64,000 bases of DNA from a virus, in IMG/VR virus record IMGVR_UViG_3300042914_003776, positions 1 through 64,000 of that record; one strand, written 5' to 3'. How positions within the stretch are numbered: the first letter of the stretch is position 1; each line of letters begins with the position of its first letter. A program made the position numbers and the translations under genes. Positions 1-8,335 of the stretch are shown in pieces. The notes below the pieces were generated by a model. That model saw nothing but the letters and a program-made list of their open reading frames with translations. It did not search any database and had not been told where the DNA came from.

Positions 1-268
1 ATTTAATATTATTGTCTTCGTCAATGCCATCGATTCTTATATGGCCAGATGCAAACCTATCAAATAAAAGTTTGCTGACTTTTACTAGAACCATTGCTTG
101 AACTACTTTGTGAATATTGTCTACATTAAAATCTGCTGTTGCCCGAACATATTGTAGTATGATTTTGTCTATCTCTTCTTCGGAAAGAGCTACAAAGTTT
201 TTTTCACTTTCATTCCAATGTAATTCGTCCGTGGGAATCAATGCGTATATATCTTTTCTAGTTGTCAT
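1..268 (-). CDS. hypothetical protein, 3' part outside window
   Basis: Open frame of about 89 codons starting at the ATG at 268 and running off the left edge. The start overlaps the end of the upstream gene (258-518) by 11 bp, as is usual in this operon. The visible part is acidic and soluble, with residues such as LSEEEIDKIILQYV. I do not recognise it. Confidence 0.7.
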   Translation of the reverse strand, partial: MTTRKDIYALIPTDELHWNESEKNFVALSEEEIDKIILQYVRATADFNVDNIHKVVQAMVLVKVSKLLFDRFASGHIRIDGIDEDNNIK

Positions 269-518
269 TTTCTTGTTTCTTTAAAAAAGCTTCTCTTCTG
301 GAACTGTATCTGTTTGGATCAGCAAGATTAGTATCTAGCCTTTCCGAATATGTAATATAATACCCATCATCATCTTGACATATTACTTCATTTTTTTGTA
401 GCTCCACATCAAATAAATCTTTGTTAACAACCATTTTCGCATGAGACCCATAAAAGCTAGGAGTGGTAATTGTTCTTCCAGAATCATGAGATTTTCTTGA
501 TACCACTTTTTTATTCAC
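258..518 (-). CDS. hypothetical protein (86 aa)
   Basis: Small charged protein beginning MNKKVVSRKSHDSG. Its ATG overlaps the stop codon of dut (ATGA arrangement at 515-518), so it is translationally coupled to dut. No domain recognised. Confidence 0.65.
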   Translation of the reverse strand: MNKKVVSRKSHDSGRTITTPSFYGSHAKMVVNKDLFDVELQKNEVICQDDDGYYITYSERLDTNLADPNRYSSRREAFLKKQENDN

Positions 519-931
519 AGTCCAGTACTCCCAAATCCAGATTCGCCTCTATCAGTCTCTTCTAAAGATTCTACAGTTTCAAATTCATAAGTCAAGTATT
601 CCTGAAATAAAATTTGAGCAACTTTTGCTCCAGATTCTAGATATACATCTTGGTCTCCGGTATTATGCAGGATTACCTTAACTTCTCCTCTGTACGAGCT
701 ATCAATAACGCCCGCCAATACGTCTAGTCCAAAGTCTTTAGCATATCCGGAGCGGGGCCAAATTAGACCAACTACGCCCTCTGGAATCTCTAAAGATACT
801 CCGGTACTTACCGAAACTCTATCAAAAGCCGGAATCAAAACAGTTTCGCATGAAAACAGATCGTGCCCGGCATCGCCTAACTTTGGTGACTTTGGAGTTT
901 TTGCGTTTGGATTTAATAGTTTTACTTTCAT
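515..931 (-). CDS. dut: dUTP diphosphatase (dUTPase)
   Basis: 138 aa, the normal length for a trimeric dUTPase. It hydrolyses dUTP to dUMP and PPi, keeping uracil out of DNA and feeding thymidylate synthesis. The five motifs are visible in order: AGHDLF, PRSGYA, GVIDSSYRGE, VAQILF and the C-terminal Gly-rich RGESGFGSTGL arm that closes the active site. It fits the other nucleotide genes of this phage: thyX, dCMP deaminase and class II RNR. Confidence 0.95.
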   Translation of the reverse strand: MKVKLLNPNAKTPKSPKLGDAGHDLFSCETVLIPAFDRVSVSTGVSLEIPEGVVGLIWPRSGYAKDFGLDVLAGVIDSSYRGEVKVILHNTGDQDVYLESGAKVAQILFQEYLTYEFETVESLEETDRGESGFGSTGL

Positions 932-1387
932 TTATCTTCCCTTTCTTCCTAAAATACAGCTATCGCATAAATAAGATGTTACCGAACCATCTCCCGCAAT
1001 AACTTTAATTTTGTTATTACAATTTTCGTTTGAACACTTCTTATAAGTCGGTTTATACTTGGGCCTATCCCTTGGTGACAATTTAATTTTTGGCGTTTGG
1101 TCTGCTTTAGACATTGCCTCTGTTTTATCATCAAAGAAAATATTTTTTCTATTTTTAATTTTATTTACCGGCACCTTAACTTTACCATCTACTTTTCTTT
1201 TCATAGTAAAATCGCCAGAATCTTTTGTAGAAGATACTTGTTTTTTAGGTGCCTTTTTTGTTTTTTTACTGACTGGCTCTACAGCTTCAGGCTCTTCCAG
1301 CAATTTATTAGCCAATTCTATCAGCTCTTCATCTTGAGTAGCTAAAGCCTTTTTTAATAGTTGTTTTACAATTTCTGTGTTTTTCAT
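932..1387 (-). CDS. hypothetical protein with C-terminal zinc ribbon (151 aa)
   Basis: An N-terminal helical segment rich in Glu/Leu is followed by a Lys/Pro-rich basic linker. The C-terminal zinc-binding module has two CxxC-type pairs (CSNENC and CDSC). Likely nucleic-acid binding, but the function is unknown. It sits one base upstream of dut and overlaps the next upstream gene by an ATGA. Confidence 0.7.
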   Translation of the reverse strand: MKNTEIVKQLLKKALATQDEELIELANKLLEEPEAVEPVSKKTKKAPKKQVSSTKDSGDFTMKRKVDGKVKVPVNKIKNRKNIFFDDKTEAMSKADQTPKIKLSPRDRPKYKPTYKKCSNENCNNKIKVIAGDGSVTSYLCDSCILGRKGR

Positions 1388-1848
1388 TGCTTCCTCTTAG
1401 ATAGTTCTAACATAATATCGGACAATCTTTTAATATTTAATGCTTTATTTTCTAAAAGCTGAAATCTTAAAGACGCTTCATTCTTTAAATTATATAATTT
1501 TTCTGCTAATGGATTTTCTCTGATAGCTAGGTTGTACTTCTTTTCATACTTAACATAGTTATCGCCATAATTATCTATTGTTGGTGCCACGATATAGTTT
1601 ATACTATTTGTAGCGTAATCTATAATTGCTTTTAATCTATTTGATTCTTTATTTATATAATCTGCATAGCTACACAAAACAAAAGATGAAGTAATTAAAT
1701 CTTGAGAATTCATTTCTTTAATTTCTTCGTATGATAAGTTTATTACTTCTTCGCACTTATCATGATTAATTCTAGAAATATCTAATTTATTATCAGATAT
1801 CCAAGAATCAATTTTTTGCATAAAATCAATTACATCATCTGGATTCAA
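1384..1848 (-). CDS. hypothetical helical protein, possible UvsY-like recombination mediator
   Basis: 154 aa, almost entirely helical and charged, with no catalytic motif. Size and position two genes downstream of the UvsX/RecA gene resemble T4-type UvsY (about 137 aa), which loads UvsX on SSB-coated DNA. That assignment is inference from context; I cannot see a diagnostic motif. Confidence 0.5.
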   Translation of the reverse strand: MNPDDVIDFMQKIDSWISDNKLDISRINHDKCEEVINLSYEEIKEMNSQDLITSSFVLCSYADYINKESNRLKAIIDYATNSINYIVAPTIDNYGDNYVKYEKKYNLAIRENPLAEKLYNLKNEASLRFQLLENKALNIKRLSDIMLELSKRKQ

Positions 1849-2245
1849 TTTGCTGTCTCCATGTGTCTGGTTTATCTTTATGATTTAAAACAATTAGACT
1901 TATTTGATTTTGTTCACACCATCTAATTTTGTCACAATCTCTTTTTTTTGCTTTTAAAAAATTAAACTTCTGTTTGTAGAAAAAGCTGCTATAAGAATAA
2001 TGCTGTTCTCCATGAGCTTCTACCATTAAATTTCTATTTGGTATGTAAAAATCTACAGATAATTCTTTCTTGCCTTTCCAATCTCTGCTACCTATTAATT
2101 CTACTTCTTCCATAATTATATCAAACGGAAAAATTTCTTTTAGTAAAAGTTTTACATTTTGATGCAAGGAAGACTTATTATCTAAGGCACTAGAACCTCT
2201 AGGCTTCCAATCATATTCTTTTCCATCTAATCCTATGATTTTCAT
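1835..2245 (-). CDS. putative PD-(D/E)XK / Vsr-like endonuclease
   Basis: 136 aa from the ATG at 2245, which overlaps the recombinase stop as ATGA; a longer frame upstream lies inside that gene. The core LSVDFYIPNRNLMVEAHGEQHY has the D...ExH layout of small Vsr/DUF559-like nucleases often carried as free-standing homing endonucleases. The plus-strand enzyme at 41659-42267 has a comparable core (LDIYIPSLKLAFELNG). Cleavage activity is inferred. Confidence 0.65.
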   Translation of the reverse strand: MKIIGLDGKEYDWKPRGSSALDNKSSLHQNVKLLLKEIFPFDIIMEEVELIGSRDWKGKKELSVDFYIPNRNLMVEAHGEQHYSYSSFFYKQKFNFLKAKKRDCDKIRWCEQNQISLIVLNHKDKPDTWRQQIESR

Positions 2246-3330
2246 AACATTAATTTGATTTCTTCCACTAATGCTTCGTATAGTCGTGGATTTTCTTTGA
2301 TAAAGAAATATGTTTTTTCCGCCCCCTGAAACTTGCATTTCTTGAGTGCTTCATCTGGCTCTTTATATGTATTATCAGAATTTAGCTCAATCTCTGGAAA
2401 AATACTTTTCAATAATTCTGGTTTGTTGTAAAGAAAAGAACATGTCATCCAAGCCACAGCCTGAGAAATAAGCCCAGCTTCTTGACCCATGATTAGAATT
2501 TCTTGCACCTTATCAACACCATATCCATAGCGTACCCAGCTTTGGCATTCTGCCCCCGGCGGGCCCATAGAAGAGCACAATACCTTCCAGTTAATCGCCT
2601 GACCGATTTGCTGGTCGTCTTGTAGCCAAGGCTGAATAGACTTAACTTCCATTCGCGTATCTGCCTGATATTGAATCTTAACACCACCATCGGCCATTCT
2701 AGCAGCACCATAGCCGCTTGTATTGGTAATCATGTGAGTAATCAAAATCATTAGAGATTTCTGATTTGGTACAATCTGTCCCATTTTCTTAGTAAAGTCC
2801 GAAAGTATTTTTGGTAAACCGGGCCTTGTCATTCCGTTGATTTCCTGCTCTAAGTCTCTTTGTGGAATTAAAGAAGAGACAGAGTCAATAATACAAACAC
2901 AGCCTTCATTTTCTTTTGCTGAAACTAGTTTGGCAGCTATATCTAAAAACTCTTCTGCACTTAGAGGCTTTTCTTCCGCCCTAATTACAGTTACTTTTGC
3001 TGGATCTAATTCGCTTATTTCAAAGTTCATTTCTTTTAATCGGCCCTCAACATCTAAATATATGATATGACGACCTTCTTTTTGACAATTTGCTGCAATT
3101 TGCATAGCAATTGTAGTTTTTCCAGACTTGCATGCTCCGCTCAACATAACCCAAGAGCCTTCTTTAATACCGCCGCTTAATGCTACGTCGATTACCGGGC
3201 TGACAGAAATAACCTTATAGTCTTTTCTTTTATCAAGTAGCTCTGTACCAGTTCTAATAACATCTCCATACTTTTTTGCAATTTCGGATAGTGTATTGCC
3301 TTCTGTTTTAGATACTTTAGTCTTCGCCAT
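2242..3330 (-). CDS. uvsX: RecA/UvsX-family recombinase
   Basis: 362 aa from the MAKTK start at 3330. It forms ATP-dependent filaments on ssDNA for strand exchange in phage recombination and recombination-dependent replication. Walker A is GACKSGKTT; the Walker B strand is CVCIIDSVSS. These are followed by the L1/L2 region and the ILITHMITNTSGYG segment. The deletion of several bacterial RecA C-terminal features suits a phage UvsX. It overlaps the upstream gene by 14 bp and the downstream nuclease by an ATGA. Confidence 0.93.
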   Translation of the reverse strand: MAKTKVSKTEGNTLSEIAKKYGDVIRTGTELLDKRKDYKVISVSPVIDVALSGGIKEGSWVMLSGACKSGKTTIAMQIAANCQKEGRHIIYLDVEGRLKEMNFEISELDPAKVTVIRAEEKPLSAEEFLDIAAKLVSAKENEGCVCIIDSVSSLIPQRDLEQEINGMTRPGLPKILSDFTKKMGQIVPNQKSLMILITHMITNTSGYGAARMADGGVKIQYQADTRMEVKSIQPWLQDDQQIGQAINWKVLCSSMGPPGAECQSWVRYGYGVDKVQEILIMGQEAGLISQAVAWMTCSFLYNKPELLKSIFPEIELNSDNTYKEPDEALKKCKFQGAEKTYFFIKENPRLYEALVEEIKLML

Positions 3331-3790
3331 TATTATTCTCCAAATTTTTAAATTTTGCAAACATACTTTTTTTCTTGCTGGCAAAAGATGCTCTCGGTTG
3401 TTGAGAAGTATCTATCTTTTCTTTTGCTTCGACTATACTAACCTTTTCTAGTTCTTCTCTATATGTAAAAGCAAAATCTTCAATCATTTTTTTTACGAAA
3501 TCTAGCGGGTGATAAAAGCCCAAAGAATATATCTTTTTGCCTTTTTCTGAATTAATAAAAGCTATTAAAACTTTATCTCCAAATTCTTCTATAAGTCTAT
3601 GCGCGGCAACGATTTGTGCCTGATATGATTTTTTTTGAGACTTGTTCCAAAATTTAAACGCTAGATTGCCTTTATTATCTTTTTCTGCTTTTCTAAGGCA
3701 CATAACCTCAGCAACATATTGTGCGGCATTACACATCACGCCTGTCGAGGGCGACTTGAATACTTTCTCTAGTTTTTTTTCTTGATCCAT
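3317..3790 (-). CDS. conserved phage protein, function unknown (157 aa)
   Basis: Contains SPSTGVMCNAAQYVAEVMC followed by an FKFWNKSQKKSYQAQIV segment that suggests a small alpha/beta domain. The start at 3790 gives a 62-bp overlap with the upstream gene; an internal ATG at 3736 would give only 8 bp but would remove the SPSTG motif. Neighbour of uvsX, so a recombination or replication role is possible. Confidence 0.6.
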   Translation of the reverse strand: MDQEKKLEKVFKSPSTGVMCNAAQYVAEVMCLRKAEKDNKGNLAFKFWNKSQKKSYQAQIVAAHRLIEEFGDKVLIAFINSEKGKKIYSLGFYHPLDFVKKMIEDFAFTYREELEKVSIVEAKEKIDTSQQPRASFASKKKSMFAKFKNLENNNGED

Positions 3791-4247
3791 TTTTAAAAAT
3801 CATCAACTTTGCATTTTCTGGAGTGATTAGTCTTGTTTGATTGAATGGCTCTATTGAATTTTCCGGCCAACAAAACTTTTTAACATCAATAATATCTTCA
3901 TTATCCCTTAAAACACCAACTATTAACTGTTTGTAAGATGGACCCTGTTCTCCAGTTTCTATCTTAATATCTCTGGATGATCCTCTCAAGATAAAAACAC
4001 CATCTAGACCATCGCTATTTTCAAACATAACTGTGTGAGGAGCACCAAACATGAGTGCCTCAATTTTTATTATAAATTTATTATTGTCTTCGCAGTATTT
4101 TTTGAGTCTGTTATAAGGATGATCGCTAACGGTAGGTCTATCATAATCAGAGTAAACTTTAGTTCCGTCGTCTAAAGTTGCCACCCATAACATTTCTAAA
4201 TTTCTAATTAATGTTTTTACGTAGCTATCTATTTGTGTACAAATCAT
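3729..4247 (-). CDS. hypothetical protein (172 aa)
   Basis: Soluble alpha/beta-type sequence with LWVATLDDGTKVYSDYDRP near the start and a basic C-terminus. No family recognised. Linked by a 4-bp ATGA-type overlap to the upstream 115-aa gene. Confidence 0.65.
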   Translation of the reverse strand: MICTQIDSYVKTLIRNLEMLWVATLDDGTKVYSDYDRPTVSDHPYNRLKKYCEDNNKFIIKIEALMFGAPHTVMFENSDGLDGVFILRGSSRDIKIETGEQGPSYKQLIVGVLRDNEDIIDVKKFCWPENSIEPFNQTRLITPENAKLMIFKNGSRKKTRESIQVALDRRDV

Positions 4248-4591
4248 TGTTTATCAGGGTTCATTATAAAAATAAATCTGTTGTCTTTTTTATTTGCCGC
4301 CGGTCTATTTTTTCTTTTTTCGTCAGAAATCATAGACGCAGTAGGTGTCATAATCACTGCTCCATATTTTTTATTTCTAGATAGAGAGCTTGATATTGCA
4401 CTTTCTTCTTTTACTTCTTTTGGTTCTTCTGGCTTTGTTTCTAGTTTTACTTCCGGCACATTAAATTGATCTAAGAATTGTTTAATAGATTCTTCTGTTC
4501 TTCCAGTCTTCTTAGACAAAAACTTTAAAGTTTTATTCTTGTTTTTTAAAAGAAAATCTTTGTCTGTGCTTGACATAGGTCCACGTTTCAT
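4244..4591 (-). CDS. hypothetical protein (115 aa)
   Basis: N-terminal half looks like a small helical DNA-binding module (FLKNKNKTLKFLSKKTGRT...). It is followed by a disordered Glu/Lys/Pro-rich stretch and a short C-terminal ITMTP-like strand region. Function unknown. Confidence 0.6.
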   Translation of the reverse strand: MKRGPMSSTDKDFLLKNKNKTLKFLSKKTGRTEESIKQFLDQFNVPEVKLETKPEEPKEVKEESAISSSLSRNKKYGAVIMTPTASMISDEKRKNRPAANKKDNRFIFIMNPDKQ

Positions 4592-4878
4592 GTTCGTTGC
4601 TCCGTTAATGCTACCCGTTGAGCTTGAATAAAATATAGTTTATTTTTAGTTTTTAGATACTTAAAAAATAAATTAAATGCAGATTCGGAAACGGTTTTTA
4701 GCTTACATAAATCTTTATCGCCCCTTTTCAATAGATATGGGCCATATGGATCATGTATCGCTCCCTTCCAGAATATAATAAAGTAATACGTCTTGTTTTG
4801 CAACTCAATTTTTTTAGCGAGGGCACTATTTTCTTCAACTTCTTGTCCCCCAAGACCATAACAAGTTTCACTCTTCAT
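4588..4878 (-). CDS. hypothetical protein (96 aa)
   Basis: Small protein with an aromatic strand (TYYFIIFWKGAIHDPYGPY) typical of a compact beta sheet. ATGA overlap with its downstream neighbour. Not recognised. Confidence 0.6.
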   Translation of the reverse strand: MKSETCYGLGGQEVEENSALAKKIELQNKTYYFIIFWKGAIHDPYGPYLLKRGDKDLCKLKTVSESAFNLFFKYLKTKNKLYFIQAQRVALTEQRT

Positions 4879-5080
4879 ATTTTAAACTCTCCAAAACTTT
4901 CTTGATCTTTTCTATGCAATTTTCTTTATTATATCCAGATATATTAAAAATCGCCTTATCTTTTATTCCAAATTTTTCTAACTCTTCATTTGGTAATCTT
5001 TCCGGAATTAGGCTTCCGTCTTCAGATATAGGAAAAACATGTATGTTAAAAGAAATCTGAGCATGATGCGGGCTATTCAA
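4868..5080 (-). CDS. hypothetical protein (70 aa)
   Basis: Short soluble protein with an ISFNIHVFPI strand and a helical C-terminus. Overlaps the next gene by 11 bp in the same operon. Not recognised. Confidence 0.55.
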   Translation of the reverse strand: MNSPHHAQISFNIHVFPISEDGSLIPERLPNEELEKFGIKDKAIFNISGYNKENCIEKIKKVLESLKYEE

Positions 5081-5081
5081 A

Positions 5082-5435
5082 TCAATCTCCTTCTACTATC
5101 CATTTTTGCTTTTGTTCTGGTGTCATTTTATTAATTTTACGCATTAAGTCTTTTTTATCTTTTGCTTCTTTAGAAATAATTTTATTATCTTTTCTCATTT
5201 TTTCTTCTAGGCCATATTTGCCTAGCTTTTTAGTATTTGCTTCGGCAAGCTGTCCTATAGTTTTAATTTCTTTGACTGTTGCGTGAATGCTATCTAATGA
5301 ATATTCTCTATTAACTTTTTTGCTTTTACATTGATGACATTTAACTTTTTTCATATTATCATCATACTCTTGAACTCGCCAAAACTCTACAGATATAGAG
5401 TTACACTTTTCACATTTAAAATTATACTCAGGCAT
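5082..5435 (-). CDS. FmdB-type zinc-ribbon protein
   Basis: 117 aa. The N-terminus MPEYNFKCEKC plus CHQCKSKK is the FmdB-like zinc ribbon (two CxxC knuckles) common in phages. A charged helical tail ends in MTPEQKQKW. Probably a nucleic-acid or protein interaction module; the exact role is unknown. Its start overlaps the 3' end of phoH by 8 bp. Confidence 0.7.
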   Translation of the reverse strand: MPEYNFKCEKCNSISVEFWRVQEYDDNMKKVKCHQCKSKKVNREYSLDSIHATVKEIKTIGQLAEANTKKLGKYGLEEKMRKDNKIISKEAKDKKDLMRKINKMTPEQKQKWIVEGD

Positions 5436-7119
5436 CTTTTAACCTACTTAAAATTTTTGGAATCAAGCCGTTTCTGACAACATCGGTGCCATCTAATTCA
5501 CAAATGGCTACCTTATCTAAATTATGTAATCTAGAAATAAATTTATCTAATCCGCCCTTAGTGTATTCTGGTAAATCACTTTGGTCAGTATCGCCATTGA
5601 TAATAGCTTTTGAGTTCATGCCAATTCTAGTAATAAACATTTTTATTTGTTCAAAAGTGCAATTTTGGGCTTCGTCAAGAATCATAAAAGCATTATGGAA
5701 GTTTCTACCTCGCATGTATTCTAGTGGACAAATTTCTATTATATTGGTTGCTTTGAGATGCATCAAGGCTTCGCCTAGATATTGTTTCATTTCTTCAAGG
5801 ATAGGAATCATGTACGGATTAATTTTTTCTAACATAGTGCCGGGCAAAAAGCCTAAGCCTTTTCCTGACTCAATTACTGGTCTAGTAATAATAACTTTAG
5901 ATACATCATTTCTCATTAACGCTTCGCAGGCTAATCCAGTAGCAATTGCGGTGTTATGCGTTTGAACAAATCCGTCTGTTAAATATAAATGACTATTAGA
6001 ATCTATTAAAATACACTGACATTCTTTTTCTGATATTTTTTCTATTGAATCTATGTATCTTTTTAGAAAATATTTTTCTCTTACTAATAAATTTTCTCTT
6101 TTTCTGCTTAGCTTAAATGGCACTAAGTTATTATTAAATCTTATAAAAACCCTATAGTTTTCTTTAGTTATTATTTTTTCATTATTTTTTGTGTAATGTC
6201 CCATTCTTGCACTAATTTTTGCAAAACCGCCTAAAGATTGAACGATAGTTTGAACATCTAGTGCTAGCTGGTAAGAAGCCGTAGAAAATTCTATTGTACT
6301 GCTTCCACAATATCCATCTGTATCTAGCAAGCCAGACAATATTTCAGTTCTAACCTGTTTAGAGTTATAAATATATTCTTTTGGTATAAATTTATTATAA
6401 GAAAGCTTATTTAAAATACCAAGTCTTTCTAGTTCTGGTTTTAAAACTAAATATCCTCCTGTAATATTATAGTCACAATTATTTTGTTTGGAGAGAGAAC
6501 AAGATATTTCATTTAGTACAGGCGTAAGTAAATCTATCATTTCTTTATCATTTGTGCTAAACCTAAGCATTTGTTGGCTTAATCCGCCGTCACCAATCAA
6601 GCATCCTAGCAAGTATGGATCGATATTAACTTCCTGATGATCAAAATCAACTGCTTCTATAGCGGGCAGATAGTATTTCCTTTTGCCGGATTTTCTTTTA
6701 TAAGAATTAATAATTTTTTCTAAGGGCAATGTTTTTGGAGCTTTCCAATTTTCACTACATAATGTCCATAAATGCTCTTTACAGCATTCTACAGTTTGTC
6801 CATCTGAAAATGTTATTAAATAAACATCTTTTTTGCCTTGCGGAAAAACATTTAGTACTTTAGCTCTTTTACCATCTTCAGTAAGAACATATGAGCCTAT
6901 TTTTACATCGCCCATCGCTATTGGGCCACTAGGAGTCCATATTGTAGAATCAAGCGGCTGCGCCTTGCCGCTACCGGCCGGGCCAATACATAAAGTAACA
7001 TCGTTTTCTACAACGCTTCTAATATAATCAGCCTGATTTTTAGTTTTTGGAACTAAAGTTTTTCTTTCTTGTCTTGGGGGATCTTTCTTTGGCGTATTAT
7101 CTTGTCTCTTTTTTTTCAT
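5428..7119 (-). CDS. phoH: PhoH-family ATPase interrupted by an intein
   Basis: 563 aa from MKKKRQD at 7119. Exteins total 226 aa, a normal phage PhoH length. PhoH is a P-loop ATPase/RNA-associated protein widespread in marine and freshwater phages. The Walker A GPAGSGK-T is split by the intein (residues 53-389): the Lys precedes and the Thr follows the insertion. After splicing, the Walker B AFMILDEAQN and the NGDTDQSDL motif follow. The intein must be excised for ATPase activity. Confidence 0.93.
   Translation of the reverse strand: MKKKRQDNTPKKDPPRQERKTLVPKTKNQADYIRSVVENDVTLCIGPAGSGKAQPLDSTIWTPSGPIAMGDVKIGSYVLTEDGKRAKVLNVFPQGKKDVYLITFSDGQTVECCKEHLWTLCSENWKAPKTLPLEKIINSYKRKSGKRKYYLPAIEAVDFDHQEVNIDPYLLGCLIGDGGLSQQMLRFSTNDKEMIDLLTPVLNEISCSLSKQNNCDYNITGGYLVLKPELERLGILNKLSYNKFIPKEYIYNSKQVRTEILSGLLDTDGYCGSSTIEFSTASYQLALDVQTIVQSLGGFAKISARMGHYTKNNEKIITKENYRVFIRFNNNLVPFKLSRKRENLLVREKYFLKRYIDSIEKISEKECQCILIDSNSHLYLTDGFVQTHNTAIATGLACEALMRNDVSKVIITRPVIESGKGLGFLPGTMLEKINPYMIPILEEMKQYLGEALMHLKATNIIEICPLEYMRGRNFHNAFMILDEAQNCTFEQIKMFITRIGMNSKAIINGDTDQSDLPEYTKGGLDKFISRLHNLDKVAICELDGTDVVRNGLIPKILSRLKDA
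5953..6963 (-). mobile_element. intein with DOD homing endonuclease in phoH
   Basis: 337-residue intein. N-terminal block A starts with Ala (AQPLDSTIWTPSG), so it should use the Ala1-type direct attack on the first splice junction. Block B has CKEHLWTL. Two LAGLIDADG-like motifs, LLGCLIGDGG and ILSGLLDTDGYCG, each carry the acidic residue. Block F/G is HLYLTDGFVQTHN followed by Thr as the +1 nucleophile. The insertion point is the P-loop, the classic conserved site for intein homing. Confidence 0.93.
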
Positions 7120-7129
7120 AAGATATCCC

Positions 7130-8317
7130 TTAATATGATTCAGATGTTTGCGCGAATAACGCCGGATTAAGAGATGCATTACTTGCCTGTATCTGAGTGT
7201 ATGTTAAAAAATCATTATTATTGTTTTGATAACTAATTTCGTACTCTACTATGCTCCCATCCGCACTACCTCCTGTCTGGTTAAAAGAAATCATTTTGTT
7301 TTTATTGCCCAAGTTCCATATGAAAAACTTAGTTTGTCCGCTGGGCAATGGTATGCCAGCAACTATACAAATTCTTTCATTATGATTCGTAATAAAATCG
7401 CTATTGACTGGATCAATATCTACTTGAGGCAATCTCCGGGCCGAAATAGTAAACGAGCATGTTACGCCAACTGGAAGTGCCAGCGTTTTATGCCAATTAA
7501 CCTTATCGCCCTGCTGAATTTGTCCAGTAGTTAAATAATCCATATATTCTAAAGATAAATCAATCTTTATATTTTTTATTCCAAATATTTCTTGTCCATT
7601 AAAAAAATTATTAAAATCGGTCAAAGCTTTTATAGACTCTGGTAATACGCAAAAATGATTGTATACTGATCCTCTTTTTAAAATGATAGGATCGTTAATT
7701 GGATTGTCTATTGTTAAAGAATCTAAATTAAAGCTATTTGATGCTTGTTTAGTTTTAATTTTATTACTTAAAGATATATTTTCTGTAAAGAATCCAGACA
7801 CATCTAGGTTATATGACAAGTTTGTTAGTAAGCACTTAGGCATACTAATGATATCTTGTGCCGTTCCAGAGTTTCCAGACACTTCGCCCAATAAAGATGT
7901 TTCGTCTGTAGCAACAAGAGTTAAATCATACTCTGGTATATTCTTTGCCTTAACATTATTAGCTTGACCGACATCCCATCCATTGATGGAGGAGCCAAAT
8001 ATTTCTGGCTTTAAGAAAAAAGTATTAGCATAAGTTAAAGAATTTCTGGCTGTATTACATAAAAAATTAGACCCAAGTTCTGCCCAAAATATATCCTTAT
8101 TAGACAAAACTCTTTCGATGGTAATCTCATTATTGGGAGGTAATCTTAAACTATCATATAGCTGTGTCTTTCCGACATTAGAAATATTAGCCATTTCCAT
8201 TCCTGTATCTATTCCTATAGACTGTACCCCGGAAAGGAAATAGTTAGTGATTGAGCTATTTTTGCTTATGCTGTTTAAGAATACGGCTAAAGAGCCATAA
8301 AATATTCTATTTGCCAT
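7130..8317 (-). CDS. putative virion structural protein (395 aa)
   Basis: Beta-rich, Asn/Ser-rich, without signal peptide or catalytic motif. It contains TQLYDSLRLPPNNEITIERVLS and many short strands, which suits a tail or virion beta-sandwich protein. Located between phoH and the RNR with 10-18 bp spacing. Assignment as structural is inference. Confidence 0.5.
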   Translation of the reverse strand: MANRIFYGSLAVFLNSISKNSSITNYFLSGVQSIGIDTGMEMANISNVGKTQLYDSLRLPPNNEITIERVLSNKDIFWAELGSNFLCNTARNSLTYANTFFLKPEIFGSSINGWDVGQANNVKAKNIPEYDLTLVATDETSLLGEVSGNSGTAQDIISMPKCLLTNLSYNLDVSGFFTENISLSNKIKTKQASNSFNLDSLTIDNPINDPIILKRGSVYNHFCVLPESIKALTDFNNFFNGQEIFGIKNIKIDLSLEYMDYLTTGQIQQGDKVNWHKTLALPVGVTCSFTISARRLPQVDIDPVNSDFITNHNERICIVAGIPLPSGQTKFFIWNLGNKNKMISFNQTGGSADGSIVEYEISYQNNNNDFLTYTQIQASNASLNPALFAQTSESY

Positions 8318-8335
8318 TGTTACTCGCGTGTTCTT

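Noticed and set aside
2493-2711. Second minus frame inside the recombinase gene
   Set aside because: Fully nested in uvsX in another frame with no start signal.
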